From NCBI RefSeq assembly GCF_015291705.1, contig NZ_CP030050.1, forward strand, positions 3,224,001 to 3,288,000: a stretch of 64,000 nt of DNA, given 5' to 3'. This document shows, one piece after another, positions 16,213-25,366 of this stretch (positions are counted from its first letter, which is position 1; each line of letters opens with the position of its first letter). The DNA is from Bradyrhizobium arachidis. GTDB lineage: Bacteria > Pseudomonadota > Alphaproteobacteria > Rhizobiales > Xanthobacteraceae. Under the pieces are notes generated by a model that had not been told where the DNA came from, did no database searches, and saw nothing but the letters and a program-made list of their open reading frames with translations. The position numbers and the translations under genes were made by a program.

Positions 16213-18576
16213 ATGCCCGTTGATTCCGCCCGTCTCGACACATTGACTGCCCTCGCTCGCAAGGCGCTGTGGCTGTCGTCATGGACCATCCACCACGCCA
16301 ACCACATCCGCCCCAATGCGGACGGCCTCAAGGTTGGCGGCCACCAGGCCTCCTCGGCCTCGCTCGCGACCATCATGTCGGCGCTGTATTTCAGCGTGCT
16401 CAGGCCAGAGGATCGCGTCGCGGTGAAGCCGCATGCGAGCCCGGTGTTCCACGCCATCCAGTACCTGTTCGGCCGGCAGAGCCGCGAGAAGCTGGAGAAT
16501 TTCCGCGGCTTCAAGGGCGCGCAGTCCTATCCCTCGCGCACCAAGGACGTCGACGACGTCGACTTCTCCACCGGCTCGGTCGGCCTTGGCGTTGCGCAGA
16601 CGCTGTTCTCCTCGCTGGTGCAGGACTACGTCAAGGCGCATGGCTGGGCGAAGGATCGCCGCGAAGGGCGGATGATTGCCCTCGTCGGCGACGCCGAGAT
16701 GGATGAGGGCAATATCTGGGAGGCGCTCGCCGAGGGCTGGAAGCACGGCCTGCGCAACACCTGGTGGGTGGTGGACTATAACCGCCAGTCGCTCGATGCC
16801 GTCGTGCGCGAGGGGCTCTGGGAGAAGTTCGAGACCATGTTCCGCAATTTTGGCTGGGACGTCGTCATCGTGAAATACGGCCGGCTGATGCGCGAAGCTT
16901 TCGCCGAGCCGGGCGGCGAGGCGCTGAAGCGCTGGATCGACAATTGCCCGAACGCGCTCTACGCCGCGCTGTGCTTCCAGGGCGGCGCGGCCTTCCGCAA
17001 ACATCTGCACGACGAGATCGGCGACCAGGGGCCGATCACGAAGCTGATCGACAAGCGCAGCGACGAGGAGCTGCTGGCGCTGATGTCGAACCTCGGCGGC
17101 CACGACATGGCGAGCATGCTGGAGGCGTTCGAATCCATCGATCACGACCGCCCGGTCTGCTTCATCGCCTACACCATCAAGGGCGTCGGCCTGCCGTTCC
17201 AGGGCCACAAAGACAACCACGCCGGCCTGATGACGGTCGCGCAGATGGAGAAGTATCGCGAGAGCCAGAACATCCGCCCCGGCCACGAATGGGACAAGTA
17301 TGAGGGCCTCGCGCAGGACGCCGCCGAGCTCGACGCCTTCCTCGCGCGCGTGCCGTTCAACCAGGACGGACGCCGGCTGACCGCGCCCGTGGTCGAGGTG
17401 CCCGCCCCGCTCGCCTTCAAGCCGTCGCCGCAGATGTCGACCCAGCAGGGCTTCGGCCTCGTGCTGAACGAGATCGCGCGCGGCGACAGCGAGCTCGCCA
17501 GCCGCATCGTCACGACTTCGCCCGACGTCACGGTGTCGACCAATCTCGGCCCCTGGGTGAACCGCCGCGGCCTGTTCGCGCGCGCCGAGAAGGCCGATTT
17601 ATTCCGCAGCGAGAAAATTCCGTCCACGTTCAACTGGGACTTCTCGCCAAAAGGCCAGCATCTCGAGCTCGGCATTGCCGAGATGAACCTGTTCATCATG
17701 CTCTCGGCGCTCGGCCTGTCGCACCAGATCAACGGCGAGCGGCTGCTGCCGGTCGGTACGCTCTACGATCCCTTCATCGAGCGCGGCCTCGATGCGCTGA
17801 ACTATGCCTGCTACCAGGATGCGCGCTTCATGGTTGCGGCGACTCCCTCCGGCATCACGCTGGCGCCCGAGGGCGGCGCGCACCAGTCGATCGCAACGCC
17901 CTTGATCGGCATGGCGCAGGACGGGCTCGCTTCGTTCGAGCCGGCCTTCGTCGACGAGCTCGCCGTGATCATGGGTTGGGGCTTCCAGCACATGCAGCGC
18001 GATCCGGGTGAGGGCGGCTCGGTCTATCTGCGGCTATCGACGCGCAGCATCGAGCAGGCGCAGCGGATCATGACGCCGGAGCTGCAACAAGGCATCACCG
18101 ACGGCGCCTATTGGCTGCGCAAGCCGGGCCCGAATGCCGAGGTCGTGATCGCCTATACCGGCGCGGTCGCCCCTGAAGCGATCGAGGCGACCGGCTTCAT
18201 CGGCGAGAGCCGGCGCGACATCGGCCTGCTTGCGATCACCTCTGCCGACCGTCTCCATGCGGGTTGGACCGCCGCGCGAAGATTGCGGCGCGATCGGCGC
18301 GGCGTGCAGCATCTCAGCCACATCGAAAAGCTGCTGGCGCCGCTGCCGCGCGACTGCGGCATTGTGACCGTGATCGACGGCCATCCCTCCGCGCTCGGCT
18401 GGCTCGGCAGTGTCCGCGGCCATCGCGTCGAGGCGCTCGGCGTCGAGCAGTTCGGCCAGACCGGAAGCATCGCCGACCTCTACCGCCACTACGGCATCGA
18501 CGCGAACGCGATCATCGATGCGGCCGAAAGCCTCACCACCGGCGCGCCGGTGCTGCATCGGAAGATGGCGGTGTAG
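16213..18576 (+). CDS. Homodimeric 2-oxo-acid dehydrogenase E1 / transketolase-like enzyme (MdeB-like)
   Basis: A 787-residue thiamine-diphosphate enzyme related to AceE-type pyruvate dehydrogenase E1. The ThDP/Mg motif is GDAEMDEGNIWEALAEGW, ending at the paired Asn in VVDYNRQ. The activating glutamate region is HLELGIAEMNLF. It is about 100 residues shorter than classical AceE, and no lipoyl E2 or E3 gene is adjacent. The divergent Lrp partner recalls P. putida mdeR/mdeB, where MdeB handles 2-oxobutyrate from methionine. The start is the ATG at 16213 with GGGAG upstream, rather than the TTG two codons earlier. The likely substrate is a short-chain 2-oxo acid. Confidence 0.82.
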   Translation: MPVDSARLDTLTALARKALWLSSWTIHHANHIRPNADGLKVGGHQASSASLATIMSALYFSVLRPEDRVAVKPHASPVFHAIQYLFGRQSREKLENFRGFKGAQSYPSRTKDVDDVDFSTGSVGLGVAQTLFSSLVQDYVKAHGWAKDRREGRMIALVGDAEMDEGNIWEALAEGWKHGLRNTWWVVDYNRQSLDAVVREGLWEKFETMFRNFGWDVVIVKYGRLMREAFAEPGGEALKRWIDNCPNALYAALCFQGGAAFRKHLHDEIGDQGPITKLIDKRSDEELLALMSNLGGHDMASMLEAFESIDHDRPVCFIAYTIKGVGLPFQGHKDNHAGLMTVAQMEKYRESQNIRPGHEWDKYEGLAQDAAELDAFLARVPFNQDGRRLTAPVVEVPAPLAFKPSPQMSTQQGFGLVLNEIARGDSELASRIVTTSPDVTVSTNLGPWVNRRGLFARAEKADLFRSEKIPSTFNWDFSPKGQHLELGIAEMNLFIMLSALGLSHQINGERLLPVGTLYDPFIERGLDALNYACYQDARFMVAATPSGITLAPEGGAHQSIATPLIGMAQDGLASFEPAFVDELAVIMGWGFQHMQRDPGEGGSVYLRLSTRSIEQAQRIMTPELQQGITDGAYWLRKPGPNAEVVIAYTGAVAPEAIEATGFIGESRRDIGLLAITSADRLHAGWTAARRLRRDRRGVQHLSHIEKLLAPLPRDCGIVTVIDGHPSALGWLGSVRGHRVEALGVEQFGQTGSIADLYRHYGIDANAIIDAAESLTTGAPVLHRKMAV

Positions 18577-18578
18577 TT

Positions 18579-18683
18579 GTCATTCCTGGGCGACGCGTAG
18601 CGTCGAGCCCGGAATCCATCGGGCCTCGGTACAGGTGGTGAAATGGATTCCGGGCTCGCGGCTTTGCCGCGCCCCGGAATGAC
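18579..18683. repeat. Long palindromic intergenic repeat (family C)
   Basis: GTCATTCCTGGGCG at the left pairs with CGCCCCGGAATGAC at the right, with inner inverted GAGCCCGGAATCCAT / ATGGATTCCGGGCTC. Shorter family members lie at 40272 and 42362. Confidence 0.85.
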
Positions 18684-18837
18684 GGCTGCGCCACACTTGC
18701 CACGTTCCCGCCATCGGCTCATATAATCTCCGTCCGCCACAACGCTGGCCCCGCATATGGCGGGTTCAACTGCTGGCGCTTTCGTGCAAGGATGCCTGCC
18801 GAAACGCCCCCTCCAAGCTCTCAAGAAGAGGTCAAAG

Positions 18838-20268
18838 ATGGTCAATCGCATGCAATTCTACATCGACGGCGCCTGGGTCGATCCCGCCGTCAAGAAGTCC
18901 ACCGCCGTGGTCAATCCCGCGACGGAAGAGGCGATGTACGAGGTTGCGCTGGGCTCCAAGGCTGACGTGGACAAGGCGGTTGCCGCCGCCAAGCGCGCCT
19001 TTGCAACCTTCTCCCAGACCAGCCGTGAAGAGCGCGTTGCGCTGCTCACCAAAGTGATCGAGATCTACAAGGGCCGTCTCAAGGAGATCGGCGCCGCCGT
19101 TTCCGACGAAATGGGCGCGCCGCTGCCGATGGCCGAAAAACTCCAGGCCGGCGCCGGCCTCGGCCATCTCATGACCACGCTTGACGTGCTCAAGAACTAT
19201 CATTTCGAGGAACCGGTCGGCACCGCCATGGTGCTGCGCGAGCCGATCGGCGTGGTCGGCATGATCACGCCCTGGAACTGGCCGCTCAACCAGATCGCCT
19301 GCAAGGTCGCGCCTGCGCTTGCCGCCGGCTGCACCATGATCCTGAAGCCGTCGGAGTTCACCCCGACCTCAGCGCTGATCTTCGCGGAAATCCTCCATGA
19401 AGCCGGCGTGCCGAAGGGCGTGTTCAACCTCGTCAACGGCCTCGGCCCCGAGGTCGGCGCCGCCATGAGCGAGCACCCCGACATCGACATGATCTCCTTC
19501 ACCGGCTCGACCCGTGCCGGCATCGATGTGGCCAAGCGCGCCGCGCCGACCGTGAAGCGCGTCAGCCAGGAGCTCGGCGGCAAGTCGCCGAACGTCATCC
19601 TCGAAGGCGCCGACCTCACGAAGGCGGTGACCGGCGGCGTGATGCACATGTTCAACAACTCCGGCCAGTCCTGCAACGCGCCCTCGCGCATGATCGTGCC
19701 GCTGTCCAAGATGAAGGAAGTCGCCGCGATCGCGAAGGCCGTCGCCGACAAGACCAAGGCGGGCGATCCCCGCGGCGAAGGCACCACCATCGGCCCGGTC
19801 GTCAACCGCGGCCAGTGGGACAAGATCCAGGCGCTGATCAAGAAGGGCATCGACGAGGGCGCAACCCTCGTCGCCGGCGGCCCCGGCCTGCCCGAAGGCG
19901 TCAACAAGGGCTTCTATGTCCGTCCGACCATCTTCGCCGACGTCACCCCCGAGATGACGATCGCCCGCGAAGAGATTTTTGGACCGGTGCTGACCATCCT
20001 CGGCGCCAAGAACGAAGCCGACGCCGTGCAGATCGCCAACGACACGCCGTACGGTCTTGCCGGCTACGTCTCGGGCGCGACGGTCGAGGACGCCAAGCGC
20101 GTCGGCCGCCAGATCCGCGCCGGCAACGTCAACCTCCAGGGCGTGCCCAACGACCGCACCGCGCCGTTCGGCGGCTACAAGCAGTCCGGCAACGGCCGCG
20201 AGTGGGGCAAGTACGGCCTCGAGGACTTCCTCGAGGTGAAGGCCGTCGCCGGCTTCAACGCGGCGTAA
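18838..20268 (+). CDS. NAD(P)-dependent aldehyde dehydrogenase
   Basis: A 476-residue ALDH-superfamily enzyme. Catalytic residues are visible: Asn147 in TPWNWPLNQ, Glu245 in QELGGKSPN and Cys279 in NNSGQSCNAPSR. The C-terminal block EEIFGPVLTILG is present. It oxidises an aldehyde to a carboxylic acid in the cytoplasm; the exact substrate is unclear. The start at 18838 has AAGAGG upstream, and the longer upstream frame lacks a ribosome site. A strong intrinsic terminator follows, so the transcript ends here. A functional link to the preceding E1 gene is possible but unproven. Confidence 0.92.
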   Translation: MVNRMQFYIDGAWVDPAVKKSTAVVNPATEEAMYEVALGSKADVDKAVAAAKRAFATFSQTSREERVALLTKVIEIYKGRLKEIGAAVSDEMGAPLPMAEKLQAGAGLGHLMTTLDVLKNYHFEEPVGTAMVLREPIGVVGMITPWNWPLNQIACKVAPALAAGCTMILKPSEFTPTSALIFAEILHEAGVPKGVFNLVNGLGPEVGAAMSEHPDIDMISFTGSTRAGIDVAKRAAPTVKRVSQELGGKSPNVILEGADLTKAVTGGVMHMFNNSGQSCNAPSRMIVPLSKMKEVAAIAKAVADKTKAGDPRGEGTTIGPVVNRGQWDKIQALIKKGIDEGATLVAGGPGLPEGVNKGFYVRPTIFADVTPEMTIAREEIFGPVLTILGAKNEADAVQIANDTPYGLAGYVSGATVEDAKRVGRQIRAGNVNLQGVPNDRTAPFGGYKQSGNGREWGKYGLEDFLEVKAVAGFNAA

Positions 20269-20292
20269 GCTTTAGCGATTGGACGATCACGA

Positions 20293-20328
20293 CGCCGGAG
20301 CGGGCAACTGCTCCGGCGTTTTTCTTTT
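20293..20328 (+). terminator. Rho-independent terminator of the aldehyde dehydrogenase gene
   Basis: CGCCGGAGC and GCTCCGGCG form a perfect 9-bp stem with an 8-base loop, followed directly by TTTTTCTTTT. Confidence 0.88.
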
Positions 20329-20337
20329 CGCTCCGTC

Positions 20338-20422
20338 GTCATTGCGAGGAGCGCAAGCGACGAAGTAATCCAGAATCTTGCCGCGGAGGCAGTCTGGATT
20401 GCTTCGCTTCGTTCGCAATGAC
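20338..20422. repeat. Palindromic intergenic repeat (family E)
   Basis: GTCATTGCGAGGAGCG at the left is inverted against GTTCGCAATGAC at the right, with inner pairs AATCCAGA / TCTGGATT. This is the only copy in the window. Confidence 0.75.
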
Positions 20423-20435
20423 GGAAGGGAGTGCC

Positions 20436-20525
20436 GTAGGGTGGGCAAAGGAGCGCAGCGACGTGCCCACGATCTCGCGCGACAAATAAGAAGTGGTGGG
20501 CACGCTTGCGCTTTGCCCACCCTAC
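20436..20525. repeat. Long palindromic intergenic repeat (family B)
   Basis: GTAGGGTGGGCAAAG and CTTTGCCCACCCTAC are the inverted ends, as in the copies at 8457 and 39364. It abuts the family-E element. Confidence 0.85.
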
Positions 20526-20535
20526 GAGTGCAGCG

Positions 20536-21528
20536 CTAGCCGCCGAGCGCCCCCTGCGTGTTCACATACAGCGCGTAGATCGACTGGCTCGCCGCCATGA
20601 ACAGGCGGTTGCGCTTGACACCGCCGAAGCAGACGTTCGCGCATCGCTCGGGCAGCGCGATGCGGCCGATCATGACGCCGTCGGGCGCGAACACCACGAC
20701 GCCGTCGAGCTCGGGATCACCCATGCCCCAGCCGCACCAAAGATTGCCGTCGATGTCGACGCGGAAACCGTCCGGCGTGCCGGGGCCGGCATCGACGAAG
20801 ACGCGCTTGTTCGAAAGCTTGTCACCGGAAGGCGAGACGTCATAGGCGAGAATCTTGCGGGTCGGCACGCCGCGGGATTCGATGAGGTAGAGGATTTTCT
20901 CGTCCGGCGAGAAGGCAAGCCCGTTCGGCCCGAGCACACCCTCGGCGACGACGGTGGCTTTGCGGGTCTCCGGGTCGAGCCTGTAGACGTTCATGTCGAT
21001 CTCGGGCTCGGACTTGTAGCCCTCGTAATTGCCGAGGATGCCGAAGATCGGATCGGTGAACCAGATCGAGCCGTCCGATTTAACAACGACATCGTTCGGC
21101 GAGTTCAACCGCTTGCCATTGAATTGATCCATCAGCACGGTGATGCTGCCGTCATATTCGGTGCGGGTCACGCGGCGCCCGCCATGCTCGCAGGTCACGA
21201 GCCGGCCCTGGCGGTCGCGCGTATTGCCGTTGGCGAAATTCGAGGGTTTTCGGAAGACCGAAACCGCCCCGGTCTCCTCTTCCCATTTGAGGATGCGCTG
21301 ATTGGGGATGTCGCTGCACAGCAAATAACGCCCGTCGCCGACCCACACCGGACCTTCGGCCCAGCGCAGCCCGGTCGCAATCCGTTCCACCGCCGACAGT
21401 TTCAGCCAGTATTTTTCGAAACGAGGATCAAGCGCCTTGATCGCCGGATCGGGGTAATAGGTCGCCGGCCGCCAGCCTTGGCGGATATCTTGGCTGGAAT
21501 CCTGGGAGTGGGACGATGCCTCATTCAT
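20536..21528 (-). CDS. SMP-30/gluconolactonase-family lactonase
   Basis: A 330-residue six-bladed propeller hydrolase. Metal-site blocks include RWAEGPVWVGDGRYLLCSDI, RLNSPNDVVVKSDGSIWFTD, LGPNGLAFSPDEKILYLIES and GTPDGFRVDIDGNLWCGWG. These match gluconolactonases closely, more so than the SMP-30-like protein at 8821. The start is the ATG at 21528 with GAGAG upstream. It is divergent from a uronate-dehydrogenase-like gene 95 bp away, whose product class makes sugar lactones. The natural inference is that it opens an aldarolactone or aldonolactone. Confidence 0.87.
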   Translation of the reverse strand: MNEASSHSQDSSQDIRQGWRPATYYPDPAIKALDPRFEKYWLKLSAVERIATGLRWAEGPVWVGDGRYLLCSDIPNQRILKWEEETGAVSVFRKPSNFANGNTRDRQGRLVTCEHGGRRVTRTEYDGSITVLMDQFNGKRLNSPNDVVVKSDGSIWFTDPIFGILGNYEGYKSEPEIDMNVYRLDPETRKATVVAEGVLGPNGLAFSPDEKILYLIESRGVPTRKILAYDVSPSGDKLSNKRVFVDAGPGTPDGFRVDIDGNLWCGWGMGDPELDGVVVFAPDGVMIGRIALPERCANVCFGGVKRNRLFMAASQSIYALYVNTQGALGG

Positions 21529-21623
21529 GTCGGTTCTCTCGTTTCGTTCCCTCTGGACAATCCTGCTATCATTAGAGACACGTGACCGCAAATCGGTCAC
21601 GGTCACTAACGGCGAGGGACAAC

Positions 21624-22448
21624 ATGCCGCGTATTTTGATGACGGGAGCTTCGGGCGGAATCGGCACGAGCCTGCGAAAATTGCTGCCGCCAATCTATCC
21701 TGATCTCCTGCTCTCCGACATCAAGCCGCCGGCCGATCTCGGCGCGGACGAGAAGTTCAAGGCGGCAGATCTCGCCGATCTCGCGCAGTGTGAGGCGATC
21801 TGCGAGGGCGTCGACGGCATCATCCATTTCGGCGGCTATTCGGTCGAAGGCACCTGGGACCAGATCCTCCAGGCCAACATCATCGGCGGCTACAATCTGT
21901 TCGAGGCCGCCTATCGCAAGGGCGTCAAGCGCGTCGTGTTCGCCTCGTCGAACCACGCCGTCGGCTTCTATCCGCGCCACCACAAGATCGGCACCGACGT
22001 CACCCCGCGTCCCGACGGGCGCTATGGCGTCAGCAAGGTGTTCGGCGAGGCGGTCGGCGCGCTCTACGCCGACAAGCACGGGCTGAAGGTGACTTGCCTG
22101 CGCATCGGCAATTTCGGCGACATGCCGCTCGACCAGCGCCGGCTCTCGATCTGGCTCAAGCCCGACGACCTCGTGCAGCTCTGCCGCATCGGGCTCGAAC
22201 ATCCCGACATCCATTTCGAGGTGTTCTACGGCGCTTCGCTGAACGAGCGCGCCTGGTGGGACAACCATCGCGCCTACGAGTTCGGCTATCGTCCCACGGG
22301 ACGCGCCGAAGATTTCCGCGAGCACGCGATGGCCGAGCAGGCCAAGCTGAAGCCGGACCCGGTCGGCGATTATTTCCAGGGCGGCACGTTCTGCAGCATG
22401 GAGTTCGACGCCGACCCGAGCCGGATCATCGACTGGAAGAAGCGGTAG
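21624..22448 (+). CDS. Uronate dehydrogenase-like short-chain NAD oxidoreductase
   Basis: A 274-residue extended SDR. The NAD motif TGASGGIGTSLRKLL is at residues 7-21. The catalytic Ser lies in FASSNHAVGFYP (residues 107-118), and Tyr134 with Lys138 form YGVSK. The blocks HFGGYSVEGTWDQILQANI and SLNERAWWDN resemble known uronate dehydrogenases, which oxidise glucuronate or galacturonate to the aldarolactone. The start at 21624 has GGCGAGGGA upstream. The divergent lactonase supports a sugar-acid pathway. Other NAD-dependent epimerase-like functions remain possible. Confidence 0.82.
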   Translation: MPRILMTGASGGIGTSLRKLLPPIYPDLLLSDIKPPADLGADEKFKAADLADLAQCEAICEGVDGIIHFGGYSVEGTWDQILQANIIGGYNLFEAAYRKGVKRVVFASSNHAVGFYPRHHKIGTDVTPRPDGRYGVSKVFGEAVGALYADKHGLKVTCLRIGNFGDMPLDQRRLSIWLKPDDLVQLCRIGLEHPDIHFEVFYGASLNERAWWDNHRAYEFGYRPTGRAEDFREHAMAEQAKLKPDPVGDYFQGGTFCSMEFDADPSRIIDWKKR

Positions 22449-22482
22449 GGTACGCGCTCGTCAACTCCTGGGAATTTCTGCG

Positions 22483-22501
22483 GCCGGGCCAAGCGCCCGG
22501 C
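22483..22501. terminator. Hairpin between convergent genes
   Basis: GCCGGGC and GCCCGGC pair across CAAGC, 35 bp after the uronate dehydrogenase stop and before the end of the convergent gene. No U-tract follows on either strand, so it is only a possible bidirectional terminator. Confidence 0.4.
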
Positions 22502-22529
22502 TTCAACGACGCACCACAGTCGCGCGTCG

Positions 22530-23093
22530 TCATTTTGCAACGCGCGCTTCCTGTTTCTTGGTCACATGCCAGAGCACCACATGGTAATGCGGCACGTCCA
22601 CGCCGGGGTGACCGGGATTGAAGTAGAAGCTGACGTGATCAACAGGCCGCGCTGACCCCGCCCCCTCCAATGACTTGTGATCGTCGATGTCCTTGTTGGG
22701 GACCATGTACACGGTCGCGATCAGACGATCCCTGCGATCGAAGCACAGGAATGGCCCCAGCGGCAAAGTGTCGGGCTTGACGAAGATGATGCCAAGGCCC
22801 GGAAAGAACTTCGGGAAGGTCACGAGATCGCTGACCCGCTTGTATCCGTTTTTTTCCGCGACCTCCCGCTGATTTGGCGGCGGACGAACGACTTCGTGCT
22901 TTCTGTGCACCCGGCTGCTTCGATGGGGGACTGTCCTGGTTTGCTCGACATTGTCGGCCGGTGGTGCGGTGCCCGGCGCGAACGTTTGCGGCGCCTGCGG
23001 CAAGAAGGGGTCAAATTGGGCGGCGGGACGCCTCACATCGGCGATCAAGGCGAGCAACGCGACGAGGGTTGCGCTCACCAGCGCTTTGCGCAT
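22530..23093 (-). CDS. Secreted protein of unknown function
   Basis: A 187-residue protein with an N-terminal signal peptide (basic MRKALVS, then a hydrophobic stretch, cleavage likely after RRPAAQ). A proline-rich low-complexity section follows, and a conserved-looking C-terminal half contains FCFDRRDRLIATVYMVPN-like and SFYFNPGHPGVDVPHYH segments. The His-rich end could bind metal or ligand, but no catalytic pattern is recognised. It lies 36 bp after the TAXI-like gene on the same strand and is probably co-transcribed with it. Confidence 0.7.
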   Translation of the reverse strand: MRKALVSATLVALLALIADVRRPAAQFDPFLPQAPQTFAPGTAPPADNVEQTRTVPHRSSRVHRKHEVVRPPPNQREVAEKNGYKRVSDLVTFPKFFPGLGIIFVKPDTLPLGPFLCFDRRDRLIATVYMVPNKDIDDHKSLEGAGSARPVDHVSFYFNPGHPGVDVPHYHVVLWHVTKKQEARVAK

Positions 23094-23129
23094 CGGATCC
23101 CTCCCGAGGTTTTGTTTGTCAAAGCCTGC

Positions 23130-24323
23130 TCACTTGGCGGGATTGCGTTCTCTCCAGCGCAGGAAATCCTGGAACAATTCTTCGCGGTCTGGCGGATTGG
23201 CTGTTGGTTTTCCCTCGAGGAACCGGCCGAACGCCTTGCGAAGCGCGGCCTCGCCGCCTGATTGCTGCTGGAGCCACCGCTCTGCCGGTCGGAATCGTCG
23301 CCATCCGGGGAGCAGCGCGGCCAGGTTCACCTCGCGCCATTTGGGATGATGCGCGTCGCCGAGAAATTCGGGAAAGCGCGTGAACAATGTCTGGACGAAC
23401 AAATCCAGCAACCGATATCGCTCGCTGCCGATCGGCCAGTTGTAGGCGAACAGAGCGGATTTAATCGCGACAGTGTCGACGCTTGCTTCGGCCGTGATGA
23501 TATTCGGGTAGTCCTGATGGCGAAGCGTCGATGGCAGATAATCTTGTTGCAGCAGCTCTTTGGAGTAGGGGATGGGCAGGAGGCGAATACCATCGAGCTG
23601 CGAGACCTGCGTCAGGAAGCTCACCGGCTTTCCTGACACTAACAGAGCTGCGGAGAGAGCTCCCTTCCTCAGTCCATCCAGCGCAGCCTCCGGTCCCAAG
23701 TTCGACTCGCTGATCTTGACGCCCAGACGGTTGAACACTTCGCGGCCGAGGATAGCGCTGGCACTGCCGTCTTCCCCGAGATTGACCCTCTTTTCCGCCA
23801 GCTCCGTCAGACTTCCGATCTCCGGTCGCGCGAGAAGATGGAACTCTTCGATATGGAGCGGGGCAATGTAGGTCAGCCTGTCGGAGATATCTCCGAAGGT
23901 CCTTGTCTCCCGCAGCCGATCGACAAGGACGACAGGGGCGATCGCCACGTCGGCACCAGCGAGCGTGAGCACATCAAGGACGTTACGAATACCGCCGTTT
24001 CCCACGATGGGCAGAACCCGCAAGGCGACCTCGCCATGAGGGCCGGTCTCTTGGCCGGTAGCGAGCGTGGTCGCAATGTCCTGAGCGATCGCGAATTCAG
24101 TGCATTGCGGCGTACCGGTTACGAATCCCACCGTGTACGGGTCCGCAGATCGTCCCGTTTGCTTCCTGGGGATGGCTTCCTTTCTCGGAGACGCCTTCGT
24201 GGAATCGCTCGGAGACGCGGGTGGCGGCTTTTGCGCGAGGCAGTTCTGGACCTGTCCGCCGAGCCAGGCCGCTGCAATCAATGCGATGAACAAACCGGCC
24301 CGCATCGTTCCGCAGACCCTCAT
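23130..24323 (-). CDS. TAXI/TRAP-like periplasmic binding protein
   Basis: A 397-residue exported protein. A signal peptide (MRAGLFIALIAAAWLGGQV) is followed by a Ser/Pro/Lys-rich linker and a binding domain with YTVGFVTGTPQCTEFAIAQD and LTLAGADVAIAPVVLVDRL, typical of TAXI-type solute receptors. The C-terminal 80 residues are Arg/Trp-rich and extend past the usual fold. No TRAP permease is nearby, making this the second orphan TAXI protein in the window. The start at 24323 has AGG upstream; an ATG six codons later is equally possible. Confidence 0.72.
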   Translation of the reverse strand: MRVCGTMRAGLFIALIAAAWLGGQVQNCLAQKPPPASPSDSTKASPRKEAIPRKQTGRSADPYTVGFVTGTPQCTEFAIAQDIATTLATGQETGPHGEVALRVLPIVGNGGIRNVLDVLTLAGADVAIAPVVLVDRLRETRTFGDISDRLTYIAPLHIEEFHLLARPEIGSLTELAEKRVNLGEDGSASAILGREVFNRLGVKISESNLGPEAALDGLRKGALSAALLVSGKPVSFLTQVSQLDGIRLLPIPYSKELLQQDYLPSTLRHQDYPNIITAEASVDTVAIKSALFAYNWPIGSERYRLLDLFVQTLFTRFPEFLGDAHHPKWREVNLAALLPGWRRFRPAERWLQQQSGGEAALRKAFGRFLEGKPTANPPDREELFQDFLRWRERNPAK

Positions 24324-24565
24324 TGTTCAACCTGCTCGGTCAGCCCGCTCTTGGGCGTGAGATGCTCCGGGAAACTGCACCTACCGCGTCCGAAGCAAGA
24401 CCGAGGCTAGAGCTCGGCCTTCCAACGCGCCCGGGGCGGCAGCGTTCCGTAGTAATGCCTGCAGCAGGACCTTGCCGCTAGCTCTATCGTCAGTCCGTGC
24501 TCGCTCCGCAGGTGCGCTCCCGCTGCGGGGCGAGGGAAGCCCTTCGTGGCAAGCGCCGCTGCAGC

Positions 24566-25335
24566 CTAGTCCATCCCCTCGTCGGGAATGTTCAATACGG
24601 TCCCGCAAGCCTTGCAATGCACCGCGTCGACGTCATGGCGCTGGAGGGCACAGACCGGGCAGGGAAAGCGCACCTTTGAGGGCGCGAGCAGGGCTTTGGC
24701 GAGATTCAGGAACAGGGTCACGCCAAAGATCATGATGACGACGGTGATCAGGCGCCCGACGGTGCCGGGCAAGGTGATGCGATCTGGTGGTTGTGGGACT
24801 TCTGGGTCTCGTAGACGATCCCCGTCATCACGAAGATGAACACGCCCAGGTTCGCGACGGCGAAGACGACCTCCTCGTTTCGGCGGAAGAAGGCGCTGTC
24901 GACCCGGAGCCGCGCCACCATCTGATAGTCGCGCAGCAGCCGCAATGTTCGAAATGCACGCAGGAAGCCGCCGGCTTCTCCGGCGAGCGGCGCCAGGAAG
25001 GAAATGATCACGACGATATCGGTCCAGGTCGAAAGCCGCGCGAGGTCATGCAGCGGCTGACGACTGATGATCATCCGTGCCGAGAAGTCCGCAAGGATCA
25101 GCACACCGAACACGACATCGAGCGACTCGATGACCCTGTTGCGCGGCAGGAACGACGTCGCAATGATGAACAGGACCGTGACGATGTCGAGCACGAGCAA
25201 GGCGTAGCGGAATTTGATGCAGCCGAACGTGTCGCCTTCGTAGAGTTGCCTGATCCGGTCTTTCAGGACCTCGAACGGGGCGGCGACGGCGCCGAGCAGC
25301 CCGTGTCTTTTTGCGTTGTTGCGAACAAACACCAT
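24566..25335 (-). pseudogene. Voltage-gated-type ion channel, pore loop deleted and frame shifted
   Basis: From the ATG at 25335 the frame encodes S1 (ALLVLDIVTVLFIIATSF), S2, S3 and an Arg-rich S4 (GGFLRAFRTLRLLRDYQ), then S5 ending TQKSHNHQI near 24783. The frame then runs into a short unrelated tail. One frame over, from about 24778, the protein resumes at ITLPGTVGRLITVVIMIFGV (S6), followed by a zinc ribbon (CPVC...CKAC) to the stop at 24566. The pore helix and selectivity filter expected between S5 and S6 are absent. About 20 codons appear to have been lost together with a frame change. It is a decayed gene unless the break is a sequencing or assembly error. It lies 31 bp after the transglutaminase gene. 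Confidence 0.8.
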
Positions 25336-25366
25336 GGTCAGCGACCGCCGCGCCTGTGCCGGTAGT

